The notes below the pieces were generated by a model, which searched no databases, had not been told where the DNA came from, and was given only the letters and a program-made list of their open reading frames with translations. From assembly GCA_001298545.1 (NCBI GenBank), contig LJCX01000030.1:372001-436000 (forward strand): a stretch of 64,000 nt of DNA, in the 5' to 3' direction. Shown piece after piece: positions 16,477 to 25,410 of this stretch. Within the stretch, counting starts at the first letter, position 1; each line of letters opens with the position of its first letter. Made by a program: the position numbers and the translations under genes. Source of the stretch: Actinobacteria bacterium OV320 (GTDB lineage Bacteria > Actinomycetota > Actinomycetes > Streptomycetales > Streptomycetaceae).

Positions 16477-17343
16477 ATGCCCATGAACGAAACGAACGCG
16501 GGAGGCGTCCGGCGGCGGTCGGTCGAGATCGTGGTGCCGGTGTACAACGAGGCACACGTCCTCGCCGACAGCATCGGCCGTCTCCACGCACACCTCGAAG
16601 AGTCCTTCCCGTTCCCGTTCCGCATCACGATCGCGGACAACGCCAGCACGGACGCCACCTGGTACGCGGCGACCGACCTGACGGTCCGGCTCCCCCACGT
16701 GCACGCCGTGCGCCTGGAGGAGAAGGGCCGGGGCCGCGCCCTGAAACATGTGTGGAACCGCTCCAGCGCGGACGTCGTCGCCTACCTGGACGTGGACCTG
16801 TCGACGGGCCTGGAGGCGTTCCTCCCCCTGGTCGCGCCGCTGCTGTCCGGCCACAGCGACCTCGCCGTCGGCAGCCGGCTGCACCGCCAGGCGGCCGTGG
16901 TCCGGGGCGCCAAGCGGGAGTTCGTCTCCCGCTCCTACAACCTCCTGCTCAAGGCCGGCCTCGGCGCCCGGTTCTCGGACGCGCAGTGCGGCTTCAAGGC
17001 GGTCCGCACCGACGTCTTCCGCGCGCTCGCCCCGCACATCGAGGACACCGCCTGGTTCTTCGACACCGAACTGCTGGTCCTGGCCCAGCGCAACGGGCTC
17101 CGCGTCCACGAGGTGCCGGTCGACTGGACCGACGACCCCGACAGCCGGGTCGACATCGTCCGCACGGCCGTCGACGACCTCCTGGGCATGCGCCGGATGC
17201 TCCGCTCCACCCTCGCCGGCCGTACCCGCGTCCCCGCCCTGCCCCGCCGCACGAGCACCTCCCAGGTGCCGGCGGCGCGCACGCTCACCCCCGCCGCCGT
17301 CCTGCCCACCGGGGCGAACACCCACCTGGAGTACGCGTCATGA
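16477..17343 (+). CDS. Family 2 glycosyltransferase (polyprenol-phosphate sugar transferase type)
   Basis: This 288-residue GT2 enzyme resembles dolichol/polyprenyl-phosphate mannose or glucose synthases. VEIVVPVYNEAHVL begins the GT-A domain, YLDVDLSTGLEAF holds the DXD motif, and SDAQCGFKAV and FFDTELLVLAQ are standard acceptor-site motifs. It would make a lipid-phosphate-linked sugar on the cytoplasmic face. Its stop overlaps the ATG of a GT39 transferase that would use such a donor, so the two probably act in sequence. The alternative ATG at 16483 loses two residues. Confidence 0.87.
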   Translation: MPMNETNAGGVRRRSVEIVVPVYNEAHVLADSIGRLHAHLEESFPFPFRITIADNASTDATWYAATDLTVRLPHVHAVRLEEKGRGRALKHVWNRSSADVVAYLDVDLSTGLEAFLPLVAPLLSGHSDLAVGSRLHRQAAVVRGAKREFVSRSYNLLLKAGLGARFSDAQCGFKAVRTDVFRALAPHIEDTAWFFDTELLVLAQRNGLRVHEVPVDWTDDPDSRVDIVRTAVDDLLGMRRMLRSTLAGRTRVPALPRRTSTSQVPAARTLTPAAVLPTGANTHLEYAS

Positions 17344-19490
17344 CGACACTCGCCCCGCCGCCCGCCCCCGTCCGTGATGACGGCGCCCGCCACCGGTCGG
17401 CCCCGCCCGCCGACGGCGGACTCGCCTCCCGCGCCCGGCGGCTGTTCACCGGCGCACCCGAGGACCCGCGCTGGGCCCGCCCGGCGCTCTGGGCGATCCT
17501 CGTCCTGGCCACCGCCCTCTACGCCTGGAACCTCTCCTCGATCACCGGCAACACCTTCTACGACGCGGCCGTCTACAGCGGCACCAAGAGCTGGAAGGCG
17601 TTCTTCTTCGGCGCCCTGGACGCGGGCAGTTTCATCACGGTCGACAAGCCGCCGTTCGCCCTGTGGGTGATGGGCCTGTCCGCCCGTGCCTTCGGGTACG
17701 GCACCTGGCAGTTGATGCTGCCGATGGTCGCCGTGGGAACCGGTTCCGTCGCGCTTCTGTACCGGCTCGTCAAGCGGGACTTCGGCGCGGTGGCGGCGAC
17801 GATCTCCGCGCTGGCGCTGACGCTCACCCCGATCACGGTCGCCATCACCCGGGACACCAACCCCGACCCGATCCTCGTCTTCCTGATGCTGCTGGGCGCG
17901 GCCGCACTGCTGAAGTCCGTGCGCACCGGCCGGCTGATGCCCCTGGTGTGGTCGGGCGTCGCCATCGGTTTCGCGTTCAATACCAAGATGATGCAGGCGT
18001 ACGTGGTCCTGCCCGCGTTCTTCCTGGTGTACCTGTGGGCCGCGAACGCCTCGCTGGGCAAGCGCATACGCAACCTTGCCGTCGGCACGGTCGCGCTGAT
18101 CGTCTCCAGTGCCTGGTGGATGGTGGTCGTCGATCTGATCCCGGCCTCGTCCCGCCCCTACATCGGCGGCTCCACGGACAACACGGTCTGGGACCTCGTC
18201 ATCGGCTACAACGGTTTCGGCCGTATCTTCGGTGCGAGTTCGTCGGTGGGCTCGCAGGGCAACGGCGCCAGTTTCGGCGGCGAGGCGGGCCTGTACCGGA
18301 TGTTCAACGACACCATGGGCGGCCAGATCTCCTGGCTGATCCCCTTCGCGGCGATCGCCCTGGTGGCGGGTCTCGTCCTGCGCGGCCGGGCGCCCCGTAC
18401 GGACGCCAGGCGTGCCGCGCTGATGCTGTGGGGCGGCTGGTTCGTCCTGCACTACCTGACCTTCGCCCTCGCCGAGGGCACCTTCCACCCGTACTACGTC
18501 ACCGCCATGGCTCCCGGGATCGCGGCCCTGACCGGCGCGGGCGGCCTCATGCTCCACAACGCTTTCCGCAATGGCTCCGCGGCGAAGTGGGGCTGGGTGC
18601 TCCCCGGCGCGGTGGCGGTGAGCTCGGTGTGGGCGGTCGTCCTGCTCCAACGGGCCTCCGGCTCCGGAACGCTGTACACGGTCGCCGAGGTCGTGGCCGG
18701 TGTGGCGGGGGCCGCCTCGGTGATCGGGCTGCTGGTCGGCCGGTTCACGAAGCGGCAGCGGCTGATGGGCGTCGCGGCACTGGCGGCGGTGGTGGCGCTG
18801 CTCGCCGGTCCGGCCGCGTACTCGGCCTCGGCCGCGACCTCCAGCACCAACGGAACCAATCCGACGGCCGGGCCGAGCACCGGCGGCATGGGAGGCATGG
18901 GCGGTGGCGGCGGCCAGCGTCCCAGCGGCACCGACGGCGGACCGGGAACCAACTCCGGTACGACGCCGAGCGGTTCGGGGGACGGTCAGGGAATGGGCGG
19001 GCCGCCGTCGAACAGCGGGGGCACCACGGCCGACGGCGGCTCGACGCAGTCGGGTACGACGGACTCCGGCACCACCGAATCGGGTACGACCGAGTCCGGC
19101 GCCGGGTCGAGCACCGCCGACGGTCGCACCGGCGGCGGGGGTATGGGCGGCGGTACCGAGGTGTCGTCCGCGATGATCACGTACCTGAAGAAGAACCAGG
19201 ACGGCGCCACCTGGCTGGTGGCGGTGGCCACCGACCAGACGGCCTCCTCGATCATTCTGGAGTCCGGTGAGCCGGTCATCTCGATGGGCGGCTGGTCCGG
19301 CAGCGACAACGCGATGACGCTGGCCAAGCTGAAGAGCCTCGTGAAGGCGGGCAAGCTGCACTACATCGTCGTCGGCGACAGCGGCCAGGGCTCCTCGAAC
19401 TCCGAGATCTCCACCTGGGTCAAGGCGAACGGAACAGCCGTGTCCGACTACAGCGGTCTCTACCGCTTGGACGCGTCGGACGTCGGCTGA
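17340..19490 (+). CDS. Family 39-type membrane glycosyltransferase (ArnT/YkcB-like)
   Basis: This 716-residue GT-C membrane enzyme transfers a sugar from a polyprenyl-phosphate donor to an extracytoplasmic acceptor. The N-terminal loop motif SGTKSWKAFFFGALD and the DKPPFALWVMG segment, with the acidic ITRDTNPDPIL loop, are the PMT/ArnT signature. About 10-12 hydrophobic segments run to about residue 500. Then comes a Gly/Ser/Thr/Met-rich linker (GGMGGMGGGGGQ, SGTTDSGTTESGTTESG) and a C-terminal globular domain of about 100 residues (MITYLKKNQDGATWLVAVAT ... LYRLDAS), likely outside the membrane. The ATG overlaps the GT2 stop. Confidence 0.87.
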   Translation: MTTLAPPPAPVRDDGARHRSAPPADGGLASRARRLFTGAPEDPRWARPALWAILVLATALYAWNLSSITGNTFYDAAVYSGTKSWKAFFFGALDAGSFITVDKPPFALWVMGLSARAFGYGTWQLMLPMVAVGTGSVALLYRLVKRDFGAVAATISALALTLTPITVAITRDTNPDPILVFLMLLGAAALLKSVRTGRLMPLVWSGVAIGFAFNTKMMQAYVVLPAFFLVYLWAANASLGKRIRNLAVGTVALIVSSAWWMVVVDLIPASSRPYIGGSTDNTVWDLVIGYNGFGRIFGASSSVGSQGNGASFGGEAGLYRMFNDTMGGQISWLIPFAAIALVAGLVLRGRAPRTDARRAALMLWGGWFVLHYLTFALAEGTFHPYYVTAMAPGIAALTGAGGLMLHNAFRNGSAAKWGWVLPGAVAVSSVWAVVLLQRASGSGTLYTVAEVVAGVAGAASVIGLLVGRFTKRQRLMGVAALAAVVALLAGPAAYSASAATSSTNGTNPTAGPSTGGMGGMGGGGGQRPSGTDGGPGTNSGTTPSGSGDGQGMGGPPSNSGGTTADGGSTQSGTTDSGTTESGTTESGAGSSTADGRTGGGGMGGGTEVSSAMITYLKKNQDGATWLVAVATDQTASSIILESGEPVISMGGWSGSDNAMTLAKLKSLVKAGKLHYIVVGDSGQGSSNSEISTWVKANGTAVSDYSGLYRLDASDVG

Positions 19491-19518
19491 GAACCACGGA
19501 ACAACGGAAACACAAGAG

Positions 19519-19547
19519 GCGGGCTGCCGGTTCCACCGGCGGCCCGT
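19519..19547 (+). terminator. Terminator after the glycosyltransferase pair
   Basis: A 13-bp stem (19519-19531 with 19535-19547, two G-T wobbles) closes a 3-base loop, followed by CTTCC. It begins 29 bp after the GT39 stop. Confidence 0.65.
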
Positions 19548-19751
19548 CTTCCGCATGCCCTGAAACGTTCGTGAAACCGCTTCAGAGCAAGCTGTCATCG
19601 ACAGCCGAGCTGCAACCGGAGCGACCCGGTCAGCGACACCGGCGTTGACGACACGTCTGCGGCCGGCGTCCCCGCCCCGACGTCCAGGCGAGCACCGTCG
19701 CGCCCCAGCCGAGCAGCCACAGGGCCGCTCCCAGGGCCACCGCCTCGACGC

Positions 19752-20486
19752 TCACGCGGCCGCTGCCCCCGCCGTCGGGAACCCGCCGGTGCGCAACACA
19801 CGTCCGCCAGGCAGTACGGCGTACACCTCGCAGCCGTCCCGCGCGGCCGCCCACTCGACGCCGTCCGCGCCCAAGGCGAAGGCGGCCGTGGCGACGGTGT
19901 CCGCCTCGGTCAGGGTCGGGGCCACGACGGTGAGGCTGTCGAGGCCGGTCACCGGCCGACCCGTGCGGCCGTCGAGGATGTGGTCGCCGCGCTCGTAGCG
20001 AGCGGAGGTCGCGACGGCTCCGTCGGTGAGGTCCAGGACGGTGCACAGCCGGTCGGCGATCTCGGGATGCCGTACGCCGACCCGCCAGGGACCACCGGAA
20101 ACGACCACGTCACCCCCGGCGTTGAGGCAGAACCGGCTGATTCCGGCCCCGGTCAGCAGCTCCGCCGCCCGCTGCACGGACCAGCCCTTGACCACCGCGC
20201 AGGGGTCCAGGCCGCGGCCGGGCAGCCGGACGTCGAAGGCGCCGCCGGTGGCCACCCGGTACCGCTCGCAGATGTCGAGCACCTCCACGAGGTCGGCGCT
20301 CAGCTCGTCGGCCGACAGCTCGCCCCGGCCGTACCGGGAGACCTCGCTGTCGGCCCTGAACGGGCTGAACCGTGCGTCGACCTCGCGCAGCCACGCGAAC
20401 ACGGCGTCCCCGGTCCCGTCGGGGACGACGGGGTCGTCGACCCGCAGCGAGACCGGAAACCCCATGACGTGTTCGACGCGGTGCAC
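19752..20486 (-). CDS. apbE: FAD:protein FMN transferase
   Basis: This 244-residue ApbE-family flavin transferase attaches FMN through a phosphoester bond to a threonine of an exported partner. Family landmarks are EHVMGFPVSL near the start, DARFSPF, GGAFDVR, DPCAVVKGWSVQRAAELL, NAGGDVVVSG, and TSARYERGDHILDGRTGRPV, which contributes to Mg/FAD binding. The GTG at 20486 starts one base after the stop of the FMN-binding gene, giving a clear substrate-enzyme pairing. No obvious signal peptide is visible, so the enzyme may be cytoplasmic or non-classically placed. It is the third gene of a flavin electron-transfer operon. Confidence 0.9.
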   Translation of the reverse strand: MHRVEHVMGFPVSLRVDDPVVPDGTGDAVFAWLREVDARFSPFRADSEVSRYGRGELSADELSADLVEVLDICERYRVATGGAFDVRLPGRGLDPCAVVKGWSVQRAAELLTGAGISRFCLNAGGDVVVSGGPWRVGVRHPEIADRLCTVLDLTDGAVATSARYERGDHILDGRTGRPVTGLDSLTVVAPTLTEADTVATAAFALGADGVEWAAARDGCEVYAVLPGGRVLRTGGFPTAGAAAA

Positions 20487-20487
20487 G

Positions 20488-21216
20488 TCAGGCGCCCTTC
20501 GCGTCGATCGCGGCCTGGAGCGACTCCTTGTATCCGTCGCTCGTGAGGGTCGCGCCGGAAACGGTGTCGATGTCCGCACTCTGCGCGGCAAGCGTTTCCG
20601 CAATCAGCTTCGGCACCGCCGCGGTCGTCTGCGGATGATTCGGCTGCTTCAGCATCTTCACAGCCGTGATCCTGTCGCCGTCGAAGGTCACCTGGACCTG
20701 GACGTCGCCCTTCTCCGTGGCCACGGTCGAACCCGCCACGGTCTGCGACGCCGAGGCGGCTGCCGAAGCCGAGGCCGAGGGGGACGCGGAGGCGGCGGCC
20801 GCTTCGGCGTCGATCGCGGCCTGGAGCGACTCCTTGTAACCGTCGCTCGTGAGGGTCGCGCCGGAAACGGTGTCGATGTCCGCACTCTGCGCGGCAAGCG
20901 TTTCCGCAATCAGCTTCGGCACCGCCGCGGTCGTCTGCGGATGATTCGGCTGCTTCAGCATCTTCACAGCCGTGATCCTGTCGCCGTCGAAGGTCACCTG
21001 GACCTGGACGTCGCCCTTCTCCGTGGCCACGGTCGTACCGGTGAAGGTGGTCGATCCCGAAGAGCCCGAGGAGGACGTGGAGGAGGACACGGAGGGCGTC
21101 GAAGCGGCCTCGGTGGTGGATGTCGTACCGGTCGAGGGCTCGTAGCGCCAGACCGGGATCAGGCCCGCCACGGAAAGGACCAGAACAGGGATTACTCGCT
21201 TCACGATGTCTCTCAT
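20488..21216 (-). CDS. Exported FMN-binding protein with two near-identical domains
   Basis: This 242-residue protein has an N-terminal hydrophobic anchor (VIPVLVLSVAGLIPVW), a Ser/Thr-rich linker, and two copies of an FMN_bind domain of about 76 residues joined by an Ala/Ser linker. Each copy contains DTVSGATLTSDGY; SGAT is the ApbE flavinylation motif, predicting covalent FMN on Thr121 and Thr223. Domains of this type carry electrons outside the membrane, as in RnfG/NqrC. The membrane reductase gene upstream overlaps it by ATGA, and apbE follows by one base. The two copies differ by one silent base in 229, so the duplication is very recent or actively homogenised. Confidence 0.9.
   Translation of the reverse strand: MRDIVKRVIPVLVLSVAGLIPVWRYEPSTGTTSTTEAASTPSVSSSTSSSGSSGSTTFTGTTVATEKGDVQVQVTFDGDRITAVKMLKQPNHPQTTAAVPKLIAETLAAQSADIDTVSGATLTSDGYKESLQAAIDAEAAAASASPSASASAAASASQTVAGSTVATEKGDVQVQVTFDGDRITAVKMLKQPNHPQTTAAVPKLIAETLAAQSADIDTVSGATLTSDGYKESLQAAIDAKGA
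20501..20729 (-). repeat. 229-bp intragenic duplication, 3' copy
   Basis: This segment is identical to 20807-21035 except for one base (T at 20533, A at 20839), which changes GGA to GGT, both glycine. The offset is exactly 306 bp (102 codons). It encodes the second FMN-binding domain. Confidence 0.97.
20807..21035 (-). repeat. 229-bp intragenic duplication, 5' copy
   Basis: Partner of 20501-20729, encoding the first FMN-binding domain. The sequence between the copies (20730-20806) is the Ala/Ser-rich linker and is not duplicated. Confidence 0.97.
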
Positions 21217-22550
21217 CCCGCCAGGCTGAAGCGTTCGAAGTGGATCTGCGGCTTGGGCACGTCCAGCTCGCGCAGGGTGCCGAGGACCGCGTTCATCATC
21301 GGCGGCGGCCCGCACAGGAAGACGTCCCGCTCCGCGATGTCCGGTACGAGCGCGGCGAGTTCACGCGGCGCCAGTCGGTCCGGCACCGGCGGCCCGGTGA
21401 CCAGGTGCAGCTCGGCCCCCTTGGTCAGGGCGAGTTCGTGCAGCTCGTCGTAGAGCACGGCGTCCCGCTCGCCGGCCACCCGGTAGATGACCACCGCGTG
21501 CCCGTCGATCTCCTCGAGGAGCGCCCGGATCGGGGTGACGCCGACACCGCCGGCGATGAGCAGGGCCTCGGGCCGGGTGCGGTGCATCGCGGTGAAGGCG
21601 CCGTAGGGGCCCTCGGCGAAGACACGGGTGCCGGGCTTGAGATGGCGCAGTCCGGCGGAGCCGTCGCCGGCCGCCTTCGCGGTGAGGCGCAGCCTGGTGC
21701 CGTCGGGCGCGGCGGACAGGGAGAAGGGGTTCGCCTGCCACCAGCGGTCCTTGGTCAGGAACCGCCACAGGAAGAACTGGCCGGCCCGGGCGGGCAGCCG
21801 GTCCAGGTCACGACCGGTGATGTAAACGCTTACGACGTTGTCGGCCTCGGGAACGACGGCCTCGACGCGCAGCTGGTGGCGCCAGTTCCGCCACAGCGGC
21901 AGGACCACCCGGCCGAGCAGCACCGAGCCGAGGGCGACGCCCCACACCGCGTACCAGTACGCCGTGGCGGCGGACGACGCGGTGAAGGTCGTCCCGACCG
22001 CGACCTGGTGCGTGAAGGCCAGCACCACGGCGACGTAGGTGTACAGGTGGATGAAGTGCCAGGTCTCGTAGGCGAGGCGCCGCCGGGCCCAGCGGCCGGA
22101 GACGCCGCCGATGACCAGGATCAGCACTATCGCGACGGCGGCGCGCAGCACGCCTTCGACGGTCTCCGCCAGGTCGACGAGCTGGCTCACCGGGTTCATC
22201 GACGACGATTCGGCGTAGCCGAAGGTGATGAACACCACATGGCCGACCAGCGTCCACAACAGGCTGAAACCGGTCCAGCGGTGCCAGTTGGTCAGCCGGT
22301 CCATGCCGATGCGGCGGTCGAGCCAGGGCAGCCTGGCCACCAGCAGCAGTTGGAATGCCATCAGCAGGGCGCTGTACAGGCCGGCGAAGCGGCCGATCAC
22401 GACGAGTGCGTTGGAGGCGAAGCCCGCCTGGACGGCGAAGAGGGTCACGACGGCCGCGTTCGCGGCAAGCACGGCGTACAGGCCGGTGCGGGCCACGACT
22501 TTGGGACGTATCGCCGTGGGGGGTACGGGAGGCGATTGGACGGTCGTCAC
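21213..22550 (-). CDS. Ferric-reductase-like transmembrane flavohaem reductase
   Basis: This 445-residue protein has an N-terminal membrane part of about six helices resembling ferric reductase/NOX domains. Haem-ligand candidates are in TNWHRWTGFSLLWTLVGHVV and ETWHFIHLYTYVAVVLAFTH. A cytoplasmic ferredoxin-reductase module follows, with QFFLWRFL, NPFSLSAAP for FAD, GGVGVTPIRALL for NAD(P) and FLCGPPPMM. It would pass electrons from NAD(P)H across the membrane, here probably to the flavinylated protein encoded next. The GTG at 22550 has AGGAG about 10 bases upstream. Confidence 0.9.
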   Translation of the reverse strand: MTTVQSPPVPPTAIRPKVVARTGLYAVLAANAAVVTLFAVQAGFASNALVVIGRFAGLYSALLMAFQLLLVARLPWLDRRIGMDRLTNWHRWTGFSLLWTLVGHVVFITFGYAESSSMNPVSQLVDLAETVEGVLRAAVAIVLILVIGGVSGRWARRRLAYETWHFIHLYTYVAVVLAFTHQVAVGTTFTASSAATAYWYAVWGVALGSVLLGRVVLPLWRNWRHQLRVEAVVPEADNVVSVYITGRDLDRLPARAGQFFLWRFLTKDRWWQANPFSLSAAPDGTRLRLTAKAAGDGSAGLRHLKPGTRVFAEGPYGAFTAMHRTRPEALLIAGGVGVTPIRALLEEIDGHAVVIYRVAGERDAVLYDELHELALTKGAELHLVTGPPVPDRLAPRELAALVPDIAERDVFLCGPPPMMNAVLGTLRELDVPKPQIHFERFSLAG

Positions 22551-22702
22551 GGACGGAAACTCCTAGATCGGGTCCTCAGAACACAGAGCTTGTCCGTGCT
22601 TCGCTGTCGTTTTCCTGTCGTACAACTTTCAAGATCTTATCGATTCGCGCACACGTGAGACGCGGGTCTGGCGCTGCGGGGTGTGTGGCGCACTATGAGC
22701 AG

Positions 22703-23395
22703 GTGGAAAAAGTACGACTCCTCGTCGTGGACGACGACCCGCCGATCGCCGATCTCGTGGCGACGGTCGCCCGCTACGAAGGCTGGGACGCGGTCACCGC
22801 GAACTCGGGTGCGGAGGCGCTGCGCCGCGCCGCCGACTTCCACCCCGACATCGTGGTGCTCGACCTGATGCTGCCCGACATCGACGGCTTCGGCGTGCTC
22901 GACCGGCTGCGGCACAGCGGGACGATGGTGCCGGTGGTGTTCCTGACGGCACGCGACGGGGTCGCCGACCGGGTCGCGGGGCTGACCCGGGGCGGGGACG
23001 ACTATCTGGTGAAACCGTTTGCCGTGGAGGAACTGATGGCCCGGCTGCGGACGGTGCTGCGGCGCAGCGCCGGTCCCGGTGTCCAGCGCTCCGTGCTGCG
23101 GGTGTCGGACCTCACCATGGACGAGGACACCCGGGAGGTCCGGCGCGACGGAAAACTGCTGACGCTCACCCCCACCGAGTACGAGGTGCTCCGCTATCTG
23201 ATGCGGAAGTCGCCGACCGTGCTCACCAAGGCGCAGATCCTCGACCATGTGTGGGAATACGGTTTCGGCGGCCGATCCAACGTCGTCGAACTGGTCGTCA
23301 GCCGACTGCGTCGCAAACTCGACACGACGGGCGACGACCCGCTGATCCAGACGGTACGCGGTTTCGGGTACGTGATACGACAGGCGGCCGAGTGA
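22703..23395 (+). CDS. OmpR/PhoB-family response regulator
   Basis: This 230-residue response regulator has a receiver with acidic pocket Asp10-Asp11, phospho-acceptor Asp54 (VVLDLMLP), a conserved Thr in FLTARD and Lys in YLVKPFA. A C-terminal winged helix follows (LTPTEYEVLRYLM, VELVVSRLRRKLD, TVRGFGYVIR). The GTG at 22703 is chosen because LLVVDDD must start the domain. It is divergent from the flavin operon, with 152 bp between, and may regulate it. The stop overlaps the kinase start. Confidence 0.93.
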   Translation: MEKVRLLVVDDDPPIADLVATVARYEGWDAVTANSGAEALRRAADFHPDIVVLDLMLPDIDGFGVLDRLRHSGTMVPVVFLTARDGVADRVAGLTRGGDDYLVKPFAVEELMARLRTVLRRSAGPGVQRSVLRVSDLTMDEDTREVRRDGKLLTLTPTEYEVLRYLMRKSPTVLTKAQILDHVWEYGFGGRSNVVELVVSRLRRKLDTTGDDPLIQTVRGFGYVIRQAAE

Positions 23396-24852
23396 TCGGC
23401 CGCTTCCGGCACGCGTATCGCAGACTGCGGCTCGGCACCCGGCTGGCGCTCGGCCTGGGCGCGCTGTCGCTGGTCGTGTTCGCGGTGGTCGGCGCCACGC
23501 TCACCATGTATATGCGGGACTACCTGAATCATCAGCTGCGCGACCAGATCAAGCTGGTCCAGGTCGTGCAGTCCAAGGACGCCAAGGCGCACGGCATCGT
23601 GGAGCGCAAGCCGTACTACGGCTGGTACACGGCCGTGTACGACGTCACGGCGGGGTCGGCCGTGCTGCGCAAACCTGCGGACGTGCCCTCGGACACCACG
23701 GCGCTCACCGCCCTGGCCCGGCGGATGGAGGACGTCGACGCCGACGTCACCCGCACGGTACGGATCGACGGCGAGGGCACCTACCTGCTGCGCGCCTGCG
23801 AGGTCTCGCCCGGGGTCGTGCTGGTCAGTGCCGCGCCGACGGAGGACATCGACGGCACCGTGCGCCAGCTGATCACCATGCAGGTGGTCGCCTTCGGCCT
23901 CGCCCTGCTGGCGCTCGTGGTGTTCGGCCGACGGATGCTGAAACACGGTCTGAAACCGTTGAGCGACATGGCGCACACCGCGCACGGCATCGCCTCGCAC
24001 GACCTGACCGAGTCGGCGTCCCGGCTGCATCTGCGCGCGGACGCCCCCGGTGGCGGTCCGGAGGTCGAGGAGCTGCGCACCGCCTTCAACACGATGTTGC
24101 AGCACATCGACGACTCCCTCGCCGTGCGGGCGGAAGCCGAACAGCGCCTGCGCCGCTTCGTCGCCGACGCCTCGCACGAACTGCGCACGCCCCTGATGTC
24201 GGTACGCGGTTACGCGGACCTTTTCCAGTACGCACCCGCCAACGCGCCCGAGGAACGTGACAAGCACCTGGCCCGGCTGCGTGCCGAGGCCGCCCGGATG
24301 GGCTTCCTCCTCGACGATCTCCTGCTGCTCGCCCGCCTGGACGCGGCCGAGGTGGAGACGCCCCTGCGGATGGAGAACGCCGACCTGGTGGAGCTGGTCG
24401 AGCAGGCGGCCGACGCGTTCCGCGCGAGCCACCCCGGCCATCCGCTGACGGTGTCCGCCGGCCCGGTCGCCGTACCGCTGCGGATGGACCCGCACCGCAT
24501 CCGCCAGGTCCTGGACAACCTCCTCACCAACGCGGCCGTGCACACCCCGGCCGGCACCGCGGTCCGCGTCGAGGTCGCCGTCTCAGCGGACACGGCACGC
24601 GTCCACGTCACCGACAGGGGCCCCGGTATCCCGCCGGGCGACCGCGACCGCGTCTTCGACCGGTTCTACCGCGTCGACAAGGCCCGTAGCCGTGACCGCG
24701 GCGGCAGCGGCCTCGGCCTGTCGGTCGCCCGGTCCCTGAGCCGGGCGCACGGAGGCACGCTGGAACTGGGCGACGTGGAGGGGGTCACGGTGTTCACGGT
24801 GACGCTGCCGAGGGGACCGGTCACGGCCGGGCGGGGCGCCGTAGACCGGTAA
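23392..24852 (+). CDS. Sensor histidine kinase (HAMP-HisKA-HATPase)
   Basis: This 486-residue membrane kinase is cognate to the regulator just upstream, with a GTGA overlap. TM1 is at about residues 20-42. An extracytoplasmic sensor of about 115 residues follows, with TM2 at about 163-185 and then HAMP. The phosphorylated histidine is His262 in DASHELRTPL. The HATPase domain has NLLTNAAVHTPAG as N-box, DRGPGIPPGDRDRVFDRFYR and GGSGLGLSVA as G-box. The sensor domain resembles no particular ligand-binding family to me. Confidence 0.93.
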   Translation: MIGRFRHAYRRLRLGTRLALGLGALSLVVFAVVGATLTMYMRDYLNHQLRDQIKLVQVVQSKDAKAHGIVERKPYYGWYTAVYDVTAGSAVLRKPADVPSDTTALTALARRMEDVDADVTRTVRIDGEGTYLLRACEVSPGVVLVSAAPTEDIDGTVRQLITMQVVAFGLALLALVVFGRRMLKHGLKPLSDMAHTAHGIASHDLTESASRLHLRADAPGGGPEVEELRTAFNTMLQHIDDSLAVRAEAEQRLRRFVADASHELRTPLMSVRGYADLFQYAPANAPEERDKHLARLRAEAARMGFLLDDLLLLARLDAAEVETPLRMENADLVELVEQAADAFRASHPGHPLTVSAGPVAVPLRMDPHRIRQVLDNLLTNAAVHTPAGTAVRVEVAVSADTARVHVTDRGPGIPPGDRDRVFDRFYRVDKARSRDRGGSGLGLSVARSLSRAHGGTLELGDVEGVTVFTVTLPRGPVTAGRGAVDR

Positions 24853-25410
24853 CGCCGGTAACGCCGGTAACGCGAAGGAGGCGCACCGCACGGCACGACG
24901 CCGCGCCGCGCCCGCGGCAACCGCAACCGCAACCGCAACCGCAACCGCAACCGCAACGATCACTTGTCGTGGAGAGGCCTCGCGCGGGAACCGGCTCGTT
25001 TCCGCAGAGTTGAGCTGAACTGCTCTTTCGGTACGGCGGAAACAACTTTCCCCACCCCCGTAGGCGACCGACCGGCACGCGCGGAGAGTGCCGCCCGTAC
25101 TGCGGGCCGGTGAACCTCGGGGCGTGCCCGGGATGAACCCCGGGGGGTACGGGCAGAAATCCCACAGTCTCACCGCACCTCCCCCCGCCTCACGGCACCT
25201 CGCAGCACCTCGCCTCACAGCACCTCGCCTCACGGCACCAGCCGCACGGCACCCCGCATCACCGCACTGCGGTCGCCCCTCGGCCCGCGCTCCGTCGGCT
25301 TACGGACACCGCACCGTCACACCGGAGGGGAACGACTGCCCCGTCCCCTCCCCAGGCCCGATCCGTCGCGCCGCCGCGCGCGGTCACGACGCGGAAGGAC
25401 GACGTGCGCC
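24853..25410. other. 558-bp gene-free region with simple repeats
   Basis: No ORF here has plausible protein character. It holds a CAACCG hexamer array (24918-24957), an A/T-richer stretch near 24990-25060, and a loosely repeated CACCTCGC/CACGGCAC segment at about 25170-25262. A promoter for the gene at 25411 should lie here, but no clear -35/-10 was found. Confidence 0.6.
24918..24957. repeat. CAACCG hexanucleotide microsatellite
   Basis: About 6.5 perfect head-to-tail copies of CAACCG in the non-coding spacer after the histidine kinase. Confidence 0.95.
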
